A stretch of DNA of 58,425 nt from Geminicoccus sp. (lineage in GTDB: Bacteria; Pseudomonadota; Alphaproteobacteria; UBA7985). Both the position numbers and the translations under genes were made by a program. Positions within the stretch are counted from its first letter, which is position 1. Each line of letters begins with the position of its first letter. Shown piece after piece: positions 51,969 through 58,425 of the stretch. Location of the stretch: contig PAPT01000020.1 in the NCBI GenBank assembly GCA_002708995.1, positions 1 through 58,425 of the forward strand, given 5' to 3'. Below the pieces are notes generated by a model. It was not told where the DNA came from and did not search any database. It saw only the letters and a program-made list of their open reading frames with translations.

Positions 51969-52121
51969 TTACTTCCCGGTGCGCGTAGCGCGGTCACGCT
52001 TGCCGATGTTGAACAGCGACGCAACACCAGCGCGGATCGCTTCACTGCGCAGCTCGCGAGCACGGCGCTCGTAGGACTGGAGTTCGGAGTAGGTAACAAA
52101 GCCCTCGTTGCGGATGCTCAT
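51969..52121 (-). CDS. Small conserved-looking 50-residue protein
   Basis: The gene starts at ATG 52121 with AAGGA nine bases upstream, and stops TAA 51971-51969. The product is MSIRNEGFVTYSELQSYERR followed by ARELRSEAIRAGVASLFNIG and a basic tail ending TRTGK. The ARxLRxEAxRxG pattern resembles short alphaproteobacterial proteins of unknown function, but I cannot name the family with confidence. A good ribosome-binding site and a hairpin after the stop support a real, separately transcribed gene. It may be an amphipathic helix protein that binds membrane or RNA. Confidence 0.75.
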   Translation of the reverse strand: MSIRNEGFVTYSELQSYERRARELRSEAIRAGVASLFNIGKRDRATRTGK

Positions 52122-52389
52122 GGTTCGGTTTCCTTTGTGATGCCCGGGATCCTGGCCTGGTGGTGCAGGCTATGGAGGGGATCCCGGACAGTTTGTTCTT
52201 TGGCGTCGATCAGAATGGTTGAAAAGACAGTCGATGCGCCGTTCCCATCGATTGGGGGAGGGAGGAGGAAAACCAGCGCAACGCCATCGTGACCAATTCA
52301 ACGCCATCGTATCCGCGCAAAAATTCTTGAGAATATGCCGTGAATCACTAAGTTCTTTGCATGAAATGCACAGATACAGGAGCTCGATC

Positions 52390-53322
52390 GTGGATACCCT
52401 GACGTCGATGAAGGTTTTTCACACGGCCGTCACCAACGGCAGCTTCTCCGAGGCTGGGCGGGTTCTGGGCATGGCGCCCTCGAGCGTTTCGCGGCAAATC
52501 AGTGCGTTGGAAGATCATCTCGGCGTGCAGCTGCTCAACCGCTCCACCCGCCAGCTGCACCTGACTGAAGCGGGAGAGAACTACCACGACCGGGTAATCA
52601 ATATCCTGCAGTCGGTCGAGGACGCCGCTGTCGCCGTAACAGAACTGGAAAGCCGTCCGCGCGGGCTCTTACGGATCAACGTCCCAGTAACCTTTGGCCG
52701 ACGCCACGTGGCGCCGTTCTTTGCCGCCTTCATGCAGGCCTATCCGGAGGTTGAGATCGAAGCGACCATGACCGACAATCTGGTCAACATTATCGAGGAA
52801 GGCGCCGATCTTGTGATCCGGATCGGTGAGCTGCAGGACAGCAGCCTGATCGCGCGCAAGCTGGCGCCCAACAAGCGGGTTATTGCAGCGTCGCCAGAGT
52901 ATCTCGAGCGCTATGGCGAACCTTTAACACCCTCGGACCTGGCCGACCATGTGGCGCTGACATACCGCCGTCAGGCGGGACCCGACATCTTCCACTTTGA
53001 CGGGCCGCGTGGGGTCGAGCATGTAAGGATGCGGTCAATTTTGCACGTAAACAACGGAGAGGCGATTGTCCCTGCGGCGCGAGCGGGGCTGGGGCTCGTG
53101 TTGCTGCCAACCTATGTCGTTGGCCGCGATATACAGATGGGGCGTCTGCGGCCGGTCATGACCGACTTTCTGGCCTCGCCGACCGCAATGGATACGGGAA
53201 TTTATGCCATGTATCCGCCGAACCGGCACCTCTCTCCCAAGGTTCGGGCTTTCGTCGACTTTCTGCTCAAGCGCTATGGCTCGCCGCCATACTGGGATGT
53301 GGCTGACCCCAGCCACGACTGA
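52390..53322 (+). CDS. LysR-family transcriptional regulator
   Basis: The product has 310 residues from GTG 52390, chosen because AGGAG lies 7 bases before it and the winged-helix domain then begins correctly (DTLTSMKVFHTAVTNGSFSE). The HTH includes GRVLGMAPSSVSRQISALED, and the linker is GVQLLNRSTRQLHLTEAGEN. The effector domain spans 90-300 (LLRINVPVTFGRRHVAPFFA, DLVIRIGELQDSSLIARKL). It belongs to the DsdC/AaeR-like LysR group. It is divergent from the 50-residue gene, and LysR proteins often control the divergent neighbour. Confidence 0.9.
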   Translation: MDTLTSMKVFHTAVTNGSFSEAGRVLGMAPSSVSRQISALEDHLGVQLLNRSTRQLHLTEAGENYHDRVINILQSVEDAAVAVTELESRPRGLLRINVPVTFGRRHVAPFFAAFMQAYPEVEIEATMTDNLVNIIEEGADLVIRIGELQDSSLIARKLAPNKRVIAASPEYLERYGEPLTPSDLADHVALTYRRQAGPDIFHFDGPRGVEHVRMRSILHVNNGEAIVPAARAGLGLVLLPTYVVGRDIQMGRLRPVMTDFLASPTAMDTGIYAMYPPNRHLSPKVRAFVDFLLKRYGSPPYWDVADPSHD

Positions 53323-53495
53323 GGGGTAAAGGGTGGCGCTGACTGGACCGAACCGTGCTTCGCGCGCCGCGGCCCAACGTCGCGCAGTTTAACGCACAGG
53401 TTGAGCGCAATGAAAAGCGTCGCTCAAAGCCCCTGCGACAGGCTCAGGATAAACGCCGCCGTCGTGAGCTCAACCGCCAGGGCGCCGTCTTAGAG

Positions 53496-54542
53496 TCAAA
53501 GCTGCGCCAACGCCAACCGCCAGTCCTCATCCGAGCGGGCGACCGCCTCCATAACCCGAATGAACCGACGCAAGTCACCACCAAACCGCCCGTACAGCAC
53601 CGCCTCGAGCATCGGGCGCGCATCCTCATAGGTACCCACCGATACAAGGTGTGCATTGTTCAAGTCCTGGGCGAAAAACCGGTCGTAATTATAGGCGCCA
53701 AAACCCGGCCGCGCCGCCGCATATTTCACTCTCAGCCGATCGAAGGCAGCGGCCTTGGCCTGCAGGCGTATTCTGGGCGACACCTCACTGGCAGCGTAGA
53801 TCTCGGACAGCTCTGAACGCGCAGCCTCGATCAGATCGACGAATAATGCCCGCGCCGCCGCCCGCTCAGCGAAAAACGCCGCCAGCTGATCATCCGCCAC
53901 CCCGCGCTCCGCCCAGAACGCCCGCACCAGCGCAATGGCCACGGTGTTGGCCAGCGCTTCGTTGAAGTCCGCATCACCGGGCCGGTAGACCGTGTTGTGA
54001 ACGCTTTCGTGTATCACCAGCTCGACCAACGCTGTCCGGCTCCTGTCCAGCGCCGGCGACGCAATCGGATCGGGGAACCAGCCCAGCGTCGCGTAGGCGT
54101 CGACCGGGCCGAGACTGACATCCTCACCCCTCCCCCGGGCCTGGGCCGCAAAAGCCTCCGCCCTCGCCTCGTCAAAGAATCCTTGATATGGCACACAGCC
54201 CGCGATCGGCCAGCAGCGCTGGATCGGCCGCAGCGCCAGCGGTTCAGCCCGAAAAACCGTCCAGACTGTCGCCTCCCGGTCCAGCGCCGCGTAGGTCCGA
54301 TAGCTGCGACCCACGTCCAGCCCCCAGTAGGCTGCGAAGGCCACAGCATCCCGGACTAGCGCCAGCTTCTCCGCGGTCTCTGCCGATGTCCCGGGGTCGG
54401 CGATTGCGCGCTCAATCGGCACCGCACGGGTCATAAGGTCACCCTGCCCCAGCGCTACGTGCAGCAGATAGGGCTGACAGCCTGTCAGGCTCAGCATCGT
54501 CAGCCCTGCTGCCACCACGCGGGCAAAGAAAGTGAGTCCCAT
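53496..54542 (-). CDS. Predicted lipoprotein aminopeptidase (COG4324 type)
   Basis: The product has 348 residues from ATG 54542. Lipobox LSLTGC gives an acylated Cys, so it is a membrane-anchored periplasmic lipoprotein. Family landmarks are a YLLHVALGQG start, IAGCVPYQGFFDEARAEAFA, YATLGWFPDPI and the zinc-metallopeptidase motif VIHESVHNTVYRPGDADFNE (HExxH plus downstream Glu). These match the predicted aminopeptidase family COG4324. Substrate unknown. It is convergent with the LysR gene and divergent from the HD hydrolase gene. Confidence 0.85.
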   Translation of the reverse strand: MGLTFFARVVAAGLTMLSLTGCQPYLLHVALGQGDLMTRAVPIERAIADPGTSAETAEKLALVRDAVAFAAYWGLDVGRSYRTYAALDREATVWTVFRAEPLALRPIQRCWPIAGCVPYQGFFDEARAEAFAAQARGRGEDVSLGPVDAYATLGWFPDPIASPALDRSRTALVELVIHESVHNTVYRPGDADFNEALANTVAIALVRAFWAERGVADDQLAAFFAERAAARALFVDLIEAARSELSEIYAASEVSPRIRLQAKAAAFDRLRVKYAAARPGFGAYNYDRFFAQDLNNAHLVSVGTYEDARPMLEAVLYGRFGGDLRRFIRVMEAVARSDEDWRLALAQL

Positions 54543-54616
54543 GGGCCTGTTGTGCTCCTCAGGTTGGAGCCCCTGTGATATCGACACCTTAGCCTGTGAA
54601 TACGAGGACGCAATCC

Positions 54617-55195
54617 ATGGACCGAGCGTGGCAACGGATGCTGTCGGGTCGGCGGCTCGACCTGCTGGACCCCTCCCCCTTCGACGTCGAACTCGACGAC
54701 ATCGCCCACGGCCTGTCGCGGGTCGCCCGCTGGAACGGTCAGACGGTCGGCGCGCATCCCTTCAGCGTCGCTCAGCACTCGATCCTCGTGCTCGACCTGT
54801 ACAGGGCGTCTCACCCCACTGCCGGGGCGGCGGAACAGCTTTACTGCCTGCTCCACGACGCAGCAGAATACGTCATTGGAGACCTGATCTCCCCGTTCAA
54901 GGCCGCGGTCGGGCTGGACTACAAGGCGCTCGAACGACGGCTGGAAGCCGCCATTCACCTGCGCTTCGGCCTGCCAGCGCAGCCCGACGACGCCCTGCGC
55001 CGCGCGATCAAGGCCGCGGACATCGAGGCCGCCTACTGGGAAGCAACTTTGCTCGCGGGCTTTGACGAAACCGAGGCGGCGCTCTACTTCGGTAAGCGAC
55101 CAGCGGCGCAAGGCCCGGAACTCATTGCTCGGGACGCCAGTCAGGCCAAGGCCGACTTCGTGGACCGGTTCGAGACACTGCTGGACCAAGTCTGA
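54617..55195 (+). CDS. HD-domain hydrolase (YfbR/nucleotidase-like)
   Basis: The product has 192 residues from ATG 54617, chosen over a GTG at 54596 because GAGGA sits eight bases before it. The HD-domain signature is His in FSVAQHSILVLDLY, the HD pair in LYCLLHDAAEYVIGD and a late Asp in AIKAADIEAAYWE. It resembles YfbR-type 5'-deoxyribonucleotidases and other HD-superfamily phosphohydrolases. The reaction on nucleotides is likely but not certain. Confidence 0.83.
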   Translation: MDRAWQRMLSGRRLDLLDPSPFDVELDDIAHGLSRVARWNGQTVGAHPFSVAQHSILVLDLYRASHPTAGAAEQLYCLLHDAAEYVIGDLISPFKAAVGLDYKALERRLEAAIHLRFGLPAQPDDALRRAIKAADIEAAYWEATLLAGFDETEAALYFGKRPAAQGPELIARDASQAKADFVDRFETLLDQV

Positions 55196-55235
55196 TAGGG
55201 CGCCCGACTAACCGACACTGACTGAGGACAAGACC

Positions 55236-56558
55236 GTGACCGGCCTACTCGATATCCCTGCAATCCTGCTCGGGCTCGCCGCCCTATTCGGTGCGCTGAA
55301 CTACTGGTTTGTCAAGCTGCCCCATACCATCGGTCTGGTGGTGATCGCGCTTGTGGCCAGCCTCGCCGTGGTCGGCCTTGACCTCGTTGTTCCCACGCTG
55401 GGTCTGAGCGCCCGGGTCAATGGTTTCCTCGAGAGCCTCGATTTCAACGTCACCCTGATGCAGGGCATGCTGTCGTTCTTGCTTTTTGCCGGTGCGCTGC
55501 ACGTCGACCTGGGCCAGCTGCTGTCGCGCAAATGGACCATTCTGGTGCTGGCGAGCTTCGGGGTGGTGCTGTCCTCGCTAATCATCGGTGGCGGTTTCTG
55601 GCTGACGGCGACGGCACTGGGGCTGAGCCTGCCGCTGATCGTCTGTCTGGTGCTGGGGGTCATCGTCACGCCGACCGACCCGGTGGCGGTGCTGGGCCTG
55701 CTCAAGACGCTCAAGGTCCCCGCCCACCTCAAGGCCAAAATCGCGGGTGAGAGCCTGTTCAACGACGGGGTCGCCGTGGTGCTGTTCAGCATCGTGGTAC
55801 TGCTCGCCTTCGGTGGTTACGGCGCGCACGGCGCAGAGGGCAGTCATGGAGCCGAGGGTGACCACGGCGCAGGCGGCAGTTCGCTGACGTTCAGCTACGG
55901 CCTGTGGCTGTTTTCCAAAGAGGCCATTGGCGGCGGCCTGCTCGGGCTGGTGGGCGGCCTGATCGCGTTCTGGGTCATCCGCCGCATCGACGACCACGTG
56001 CTCGAAGTCATCGTCACGCTTGCGCTGGTGACCGGCGCCTACTCGATCGCGCTGCATCTTCACCTCTCCGGGCCGATCGCCATGGTGATCGCCGGACTGC
56101 TGATCGGCAACCAGGGCACGGCGCTGGCCATGTCCGACAAGACCCGCGACCATCTGGAAAAATTCTGGGAGCTGATCGACGAAATCCTGAATTCGGTGCT
56201 CTTCCTGCTGATCGGGCTGGAGATCGTCTTCATTCTGCAGAACGCCGGCAGCGGCGTGTCTTTGCCGGTGATCATAGCACTGGTGGTGGTGGTCATCCTG
56301 CTGTCCGTCGGCGCCCGGTTCACGGCGATTATCCTGCCTTTGCAGGTCAAGGCCCTGAACAGCGAGGTCAGCCGTGGCACGGTACCGATCCTGACCTGGG
56401 CCGGGATCCGCGGCGGTATTTCCGTGGCGCTGGCACTGTCCCTGCCCGAGAGTCCCGAGCGCGGCCTGCTGCTGCTGGTCACGTACTGCGTCGTGCTGTT
56501 CTCCGTGATCGTGCAGGGCCTTACGGTGGAACGCGTGATCAAGCGCTACTTCCCCTGA
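55236..56558 (+). CDS. Na+/H+ antiporter of the CPA1 (NhaP) family
   Basis: This 440-residue membrane protein has about 12 helices and a GTG start. The ion-binding region TPTDPVAVLGLLKTLKVPAH and the FNDGVAVVLFSIV motif (ND pair) are typical of CPA1 exchangers. A conserved Arg lies in the GIRGGISVALALSLPES helix near the end. A His/Gly-rich loop (YGAHGAEGSHGAEGDHGAGG) at about residues 190-209 is unusual and may sense pH or metal. It exchanges Na+ or K+ for protons across the inner membrane. Confidence 0.9.
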   Translation: MTGLLDIPAILLGLAALFGALNYWFVKLPHTIGLVVIALVASLAVVGLDLVVPTLGLSARVNGFLESLDFNVTLMQGMLSFLLFAGALHVDLGQLLSRKWTILVLASFGVVLSSLIIGGGFWLTATALGLSLPLIVCLVLGVIVTPTDPVAVLGLLKTLKVPAHLKAKIAGESLFNDGVAVVLFSIVVLLAFGGYGAHGAEGSHGAEGDHGAGGSSLTFSYGLWLFSKEAIGGGLLGLVGGLIAFWVIRRIDDHVLEVIVTLALVTGAYSIALHLHLSGPIAMVIAGLLIGNQGTALAMSDKTRDHLEKFWELIDEILNSVLFLLIGLEIVFILQNAGSGVSLPVIIALVVVVILLSVGARFTAIILPLQVKALNSEVSRGTVPILTWAGIRGGISVALALSLPESPERGLLLLVTYCVVLFSVIVQGLTVERVIKRYFP

Positions 56559-56678
56559 CACCGCAGCGGCTGACGGGCAGTGGCGCGACCGCTGGAGCAC
56601 AGTGGCGTCACCGCGGCCTGTCACCGGGGTCTAAGGGCTTGAAGCCGGACGCGCTCTAGGGATACAAGGTGGGCCGGT

Positions 56679-56754
<76 letters not shown>

Positions 56755-57274
56755 CTTCTCTCTCGCGAAATCTCCTATAACCTATTGTTTTCTGTGCATT
56801 TTTATGCTGTGCGGCGCTGGATAGGCTTGAAAAGTCGGGTAGAAATTTGGGTAGAGATGGCACCTGATGCCTGTTTGGCTACCGTAAACCTCTGCAGATC
56901 TGACGAGGACAAAAGAACCACGCCGCCCCGAACGGTTATCAGTGTAAACGGGACAGAGACCCAGCGTGACCCCTAGACCCAGCGGTACCGGTTTCTTGAG
57001 CACGCATCACGTGCCCTTCAAGAGTTCCCCGTGGTCTACCCCGCGCGGTGCAGGTGGTCGTGGGTGGACATTGGGGGGAACCGGGGGGAACGTGGGCAGC
57101 GGCATCGGTAAGAGGGCTCAGAGATTTTTGTCGTGCACCAGCACCAGGTATGATGTCTGCAATTAGCTGTGTGGAGGTTGTCACTACGCCCGCTCATCCT
57201 GCCCCGATCTCCTTAAAGACAATAGTGTGGTTACCACCCCCATCGGCTCACGCCACAGCAATTTTATCCGAGTA
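56755..57274. other. Gene-poor 520-bp junction after tRNA-Thr
   Basis: No convincing gene is seen. Composition shifts towards AT after the tRNA. GGGTAGA occurs at 56837-56843 and 56849-56855 immediately before an ATG (56857), a context that resembles the leader of tRNA-associated phage/island integrases as I remember it. The ORF that follows has only 40 codons and no integrase motifs, so an integrase, if ever present, has been lost. Confidence 0.45.
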
Positions 57275-58425
57275 TCAACCCAAGATTGCTAAGTCAGACA
57301 GGTTCACGAACGCATCGAACTCAGACTGACCAAACACCACGTAGGACTCACCAGAGTCGCCACCAACAGGGTCAGCTAAAGATGCCCCGATGATGATGTC
57401 ATCATATCCATCGTTGTTGATGTCACCAGCAGAGGACACGGAATCACCACTCAAATCAACGGCATCAATGCCATTGATGACGAACCCATTAGTTCCGTCT
57501 AGGGCAGACAGTTCCAGAGTTGCTGGGTAACCTGCTGCTTTACCAAACACGACATAGGATTCGCCGGCGGCGCTAGCACCACTAGGATCTGCTCGATATG
57601 CCCCGATGATAATGTCGTCAAAACCATCGTTGTTGATGTCACCAGCAGAGGACACGGAATCACCACTGTAATCATCCTCATCAATGCCATTGATGACGAA
57701 CCCATTGGTTCCGTTCAAAGACGACAGTTCCAGAGATGCTGAATAACCTGCTGCCTTGCCGAATACGACATAGGACTCACCGGATTGGTCGTCATTAGGG
57801 TCTGCTAGATACGCCCCGATAATAATGTCATCGTATCCATCGTTGTTGATGTCACCAGCAGATGACACAGACTCACCAATTTGGTCATCCGCATTAACGC
57901 CATTGATTACGAACCCTGCGCTCCCGTCACCGCCATTAGTAGCAAGGAGAGACTTCAGATCCAGAGATGCTGGGTAACCTGCTGCCTTACCAAACACCAC
58001 ATAGGACTCACCAGAGTCGTCACCATTAGGGTCAGCTAAGGTTGCCCCAATGATGATGTCGTCATACCCATCGTTATTGATGTCACCGGCAGAGGACACG
58101 GAAAGACCACTTGAATCACTCGCATCAATGCCGTTGATAACGAACCCATTGGTCCCATTCAAAGACGACAGTTCCAGAGATGCTGCGTAGCCTGATGCCT
58201 TGCCAAACACGACATAGGACTCACCGGAGGCGTCACCATTAGGGTCTGCTCCGAGTGCCCCGATAATGATGTCGTCAAAACCATCCTTGTTGATGTCACC
58301 AGCAGAGGACACGGACAAACCACTTTCATCAACCGCATCAATGCCATTGATTACGAACCCATTGGTTCCGTTCAAAGACGACAGGTCGAGAGATGCTGAG
58401 TAACCTGCTGCCTTACCAAACACCA
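57275..58425 (-). CDS. FG-GAP (integrin-alpha-like) beta-propeller repeat protein, N-terminus outside window
   Basis: The visible 382 residues are the C-terminal end of a longer gene that enters from the right edge and stops at TGA 57277-57275. It consists of five near-identical repeats of about 71 residues (FGKAAGY.A.L.LSSLNG, TNGFVINGIDA, SVSSAGDINNDGYDDIIIGA, GESYVV), each with a calcium-binding DxNxDGxDD loop. The tail ends EFDAFVNLSDLAILG. These repeats fold as blades of a beta-propeller and occur in large secreted or surface adhesins. The base composition is visibly less GC-rich than the rest of the window, which suggests recent acquisition. Confidence 0.88.
   Translation of the reverse strand, partial: VFGKAAGYSASLDLSSLNGTNGFVINGIDAVDESGLSVSSAGDINKDGFDDIIIGALGADPNGDASGESYVVFGKASGYAASLELSSLNGTNGFVINGIDASDSSGLSVSSAGDINNDGYDDIIIGATLADPNGDDSGESYVVFGKAAGYPASLDLKSLLATNGGDGSAGFVINGVNADDQIGESVSSAGDINNDGYDDIIIGAYLADPNDDQSGESYVVFGKAAGYSASLELSSLNGTNGFVINGIDEDDYSGDSVSSAGDINNDGFDDIIIGAYRADPSGASAAGESYVVFGKAAGYPATLELSALDGTNGFVINGIDAVDLSGDSVSSAGDINNDGYDDIIIGASLADPVGGDSGESYVVFGQSEFDAFVNLSDLAILG

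Noticed and set aside
56785-56976. Start of a phage integrase after tRNA-Thr
   Set aside because: The leader resembles integrase leaders, but the translated product has no integrase motif and stops after 63 codons at most.
57275-58425. Regular ~210-bp repeats taken as a CRISPR array or satellite DNA
   Set aside because: They are coding, in frame, and translate to FG-GAP blades with conserved calcium loops.

Overview
The window is a GC-rich, densely coded stretch of about 58 kb from what looks like a marine alphaproteobacterium. That assignment is an inference. It rests on the base composition, the Zur-type zinc operator in front of a DUF1826/COG0523 pair, the dimethylsulfoniopropionate (DMSP) genes and the many metabolic and export genes typical of Rhodospirillales/Rhodobacterales-like bacteria. 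No ribosomal RNA, plasmid origin, prophage block or CRISPR array is visible. The one structural RNA is a tRNA-Thr near the right end, followed by an apparently foreign region.

Layout. 1-4.3 kb: a truncated secreted protein, a DMT exporter, a small cupin, an SDR and an AlaC-type aminotransferase. 4.4-6.3 kb: a Zur box, DUF1826 and a ZigA-type GTPase broken by an in-frame amber codon. 6.4-10.4 kb: an adenosylhomocysteinase-like gene and a coupled pair, an HpaI-type aldolase and an unusual FAD monooxygenase/cNMP-binding/methylglyoxal-synthase-like fusion. 10.5-14.1 kb: a large cadherin-repeat adhesin. 14.4-18.0 kb: a tandem RidA-like protein and four small exported or membrane proteins of unknown function. 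18.1-23.1 kb: an overlapping GMC oxidoreductase/aldehyde dehydrogenase pair, an orphan shortened type III DNA methyltransferase and a small membrane protein. 23.1-25.3 kb: a CoA-ester lyase fused to a MaoC-type hydratase. 25.4-34.6 kb: a DMSP neighbourhood with a cupin DMSP lyase, DddP, LysE, DUF3422, malonyl-CoA synthetase, a broken gene and a DmdA-like demethylase. 34.6-42.4 kb: a second DMT exporter, adenine deaminase, a DsbA-like protein, an esterase, an HCCA isomerase, an FAH hydrolase, Ohr and a secreted protein. 42.6-48.3 kb: DUF1800 (with an inserted CBM-like domain), DUF1501, an alpha/beta hydrolase and an LLM oxidoreductase. 49-56.6 kb: an orphan amino-acid binding protein, YigZ, a third DMT exporter, a 50-residue protein, LysR, a COG4324 lipoprotein aminopeptidase, an HD hydrolase and a CPA1 antiporter. 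56.7-58.4 kb: tRNA-Thr, a junction without a convincing gene, and the end of a lower-GC FG-GAP repeat protein.

How the genes fit together. DddP and the cupin lyase would both cleave DMSP to acrylate and DMS. The DmdA-like protein would route DMSP to methylmercaptopropionate. The malonyl-CoA synthetase and the lyase-hydratase fusion suggest short-chain dicarboxyl-CoA metabolism nearby. The Zur box, DUF1826 and ZigA form a zinc-starvation module, here with its GTPase interrupted.

The most novel signal is regulatory. Three minus-strand genes spread over 42 kb are each preceded by the same 20-nt element abutting a -35 box, with an identical 17-bp spacer to the -10 box. The three genes are two unknown secreted proteins and the lyase-hydratase fusion. 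This suggests a small regulon under one undescribed activator.
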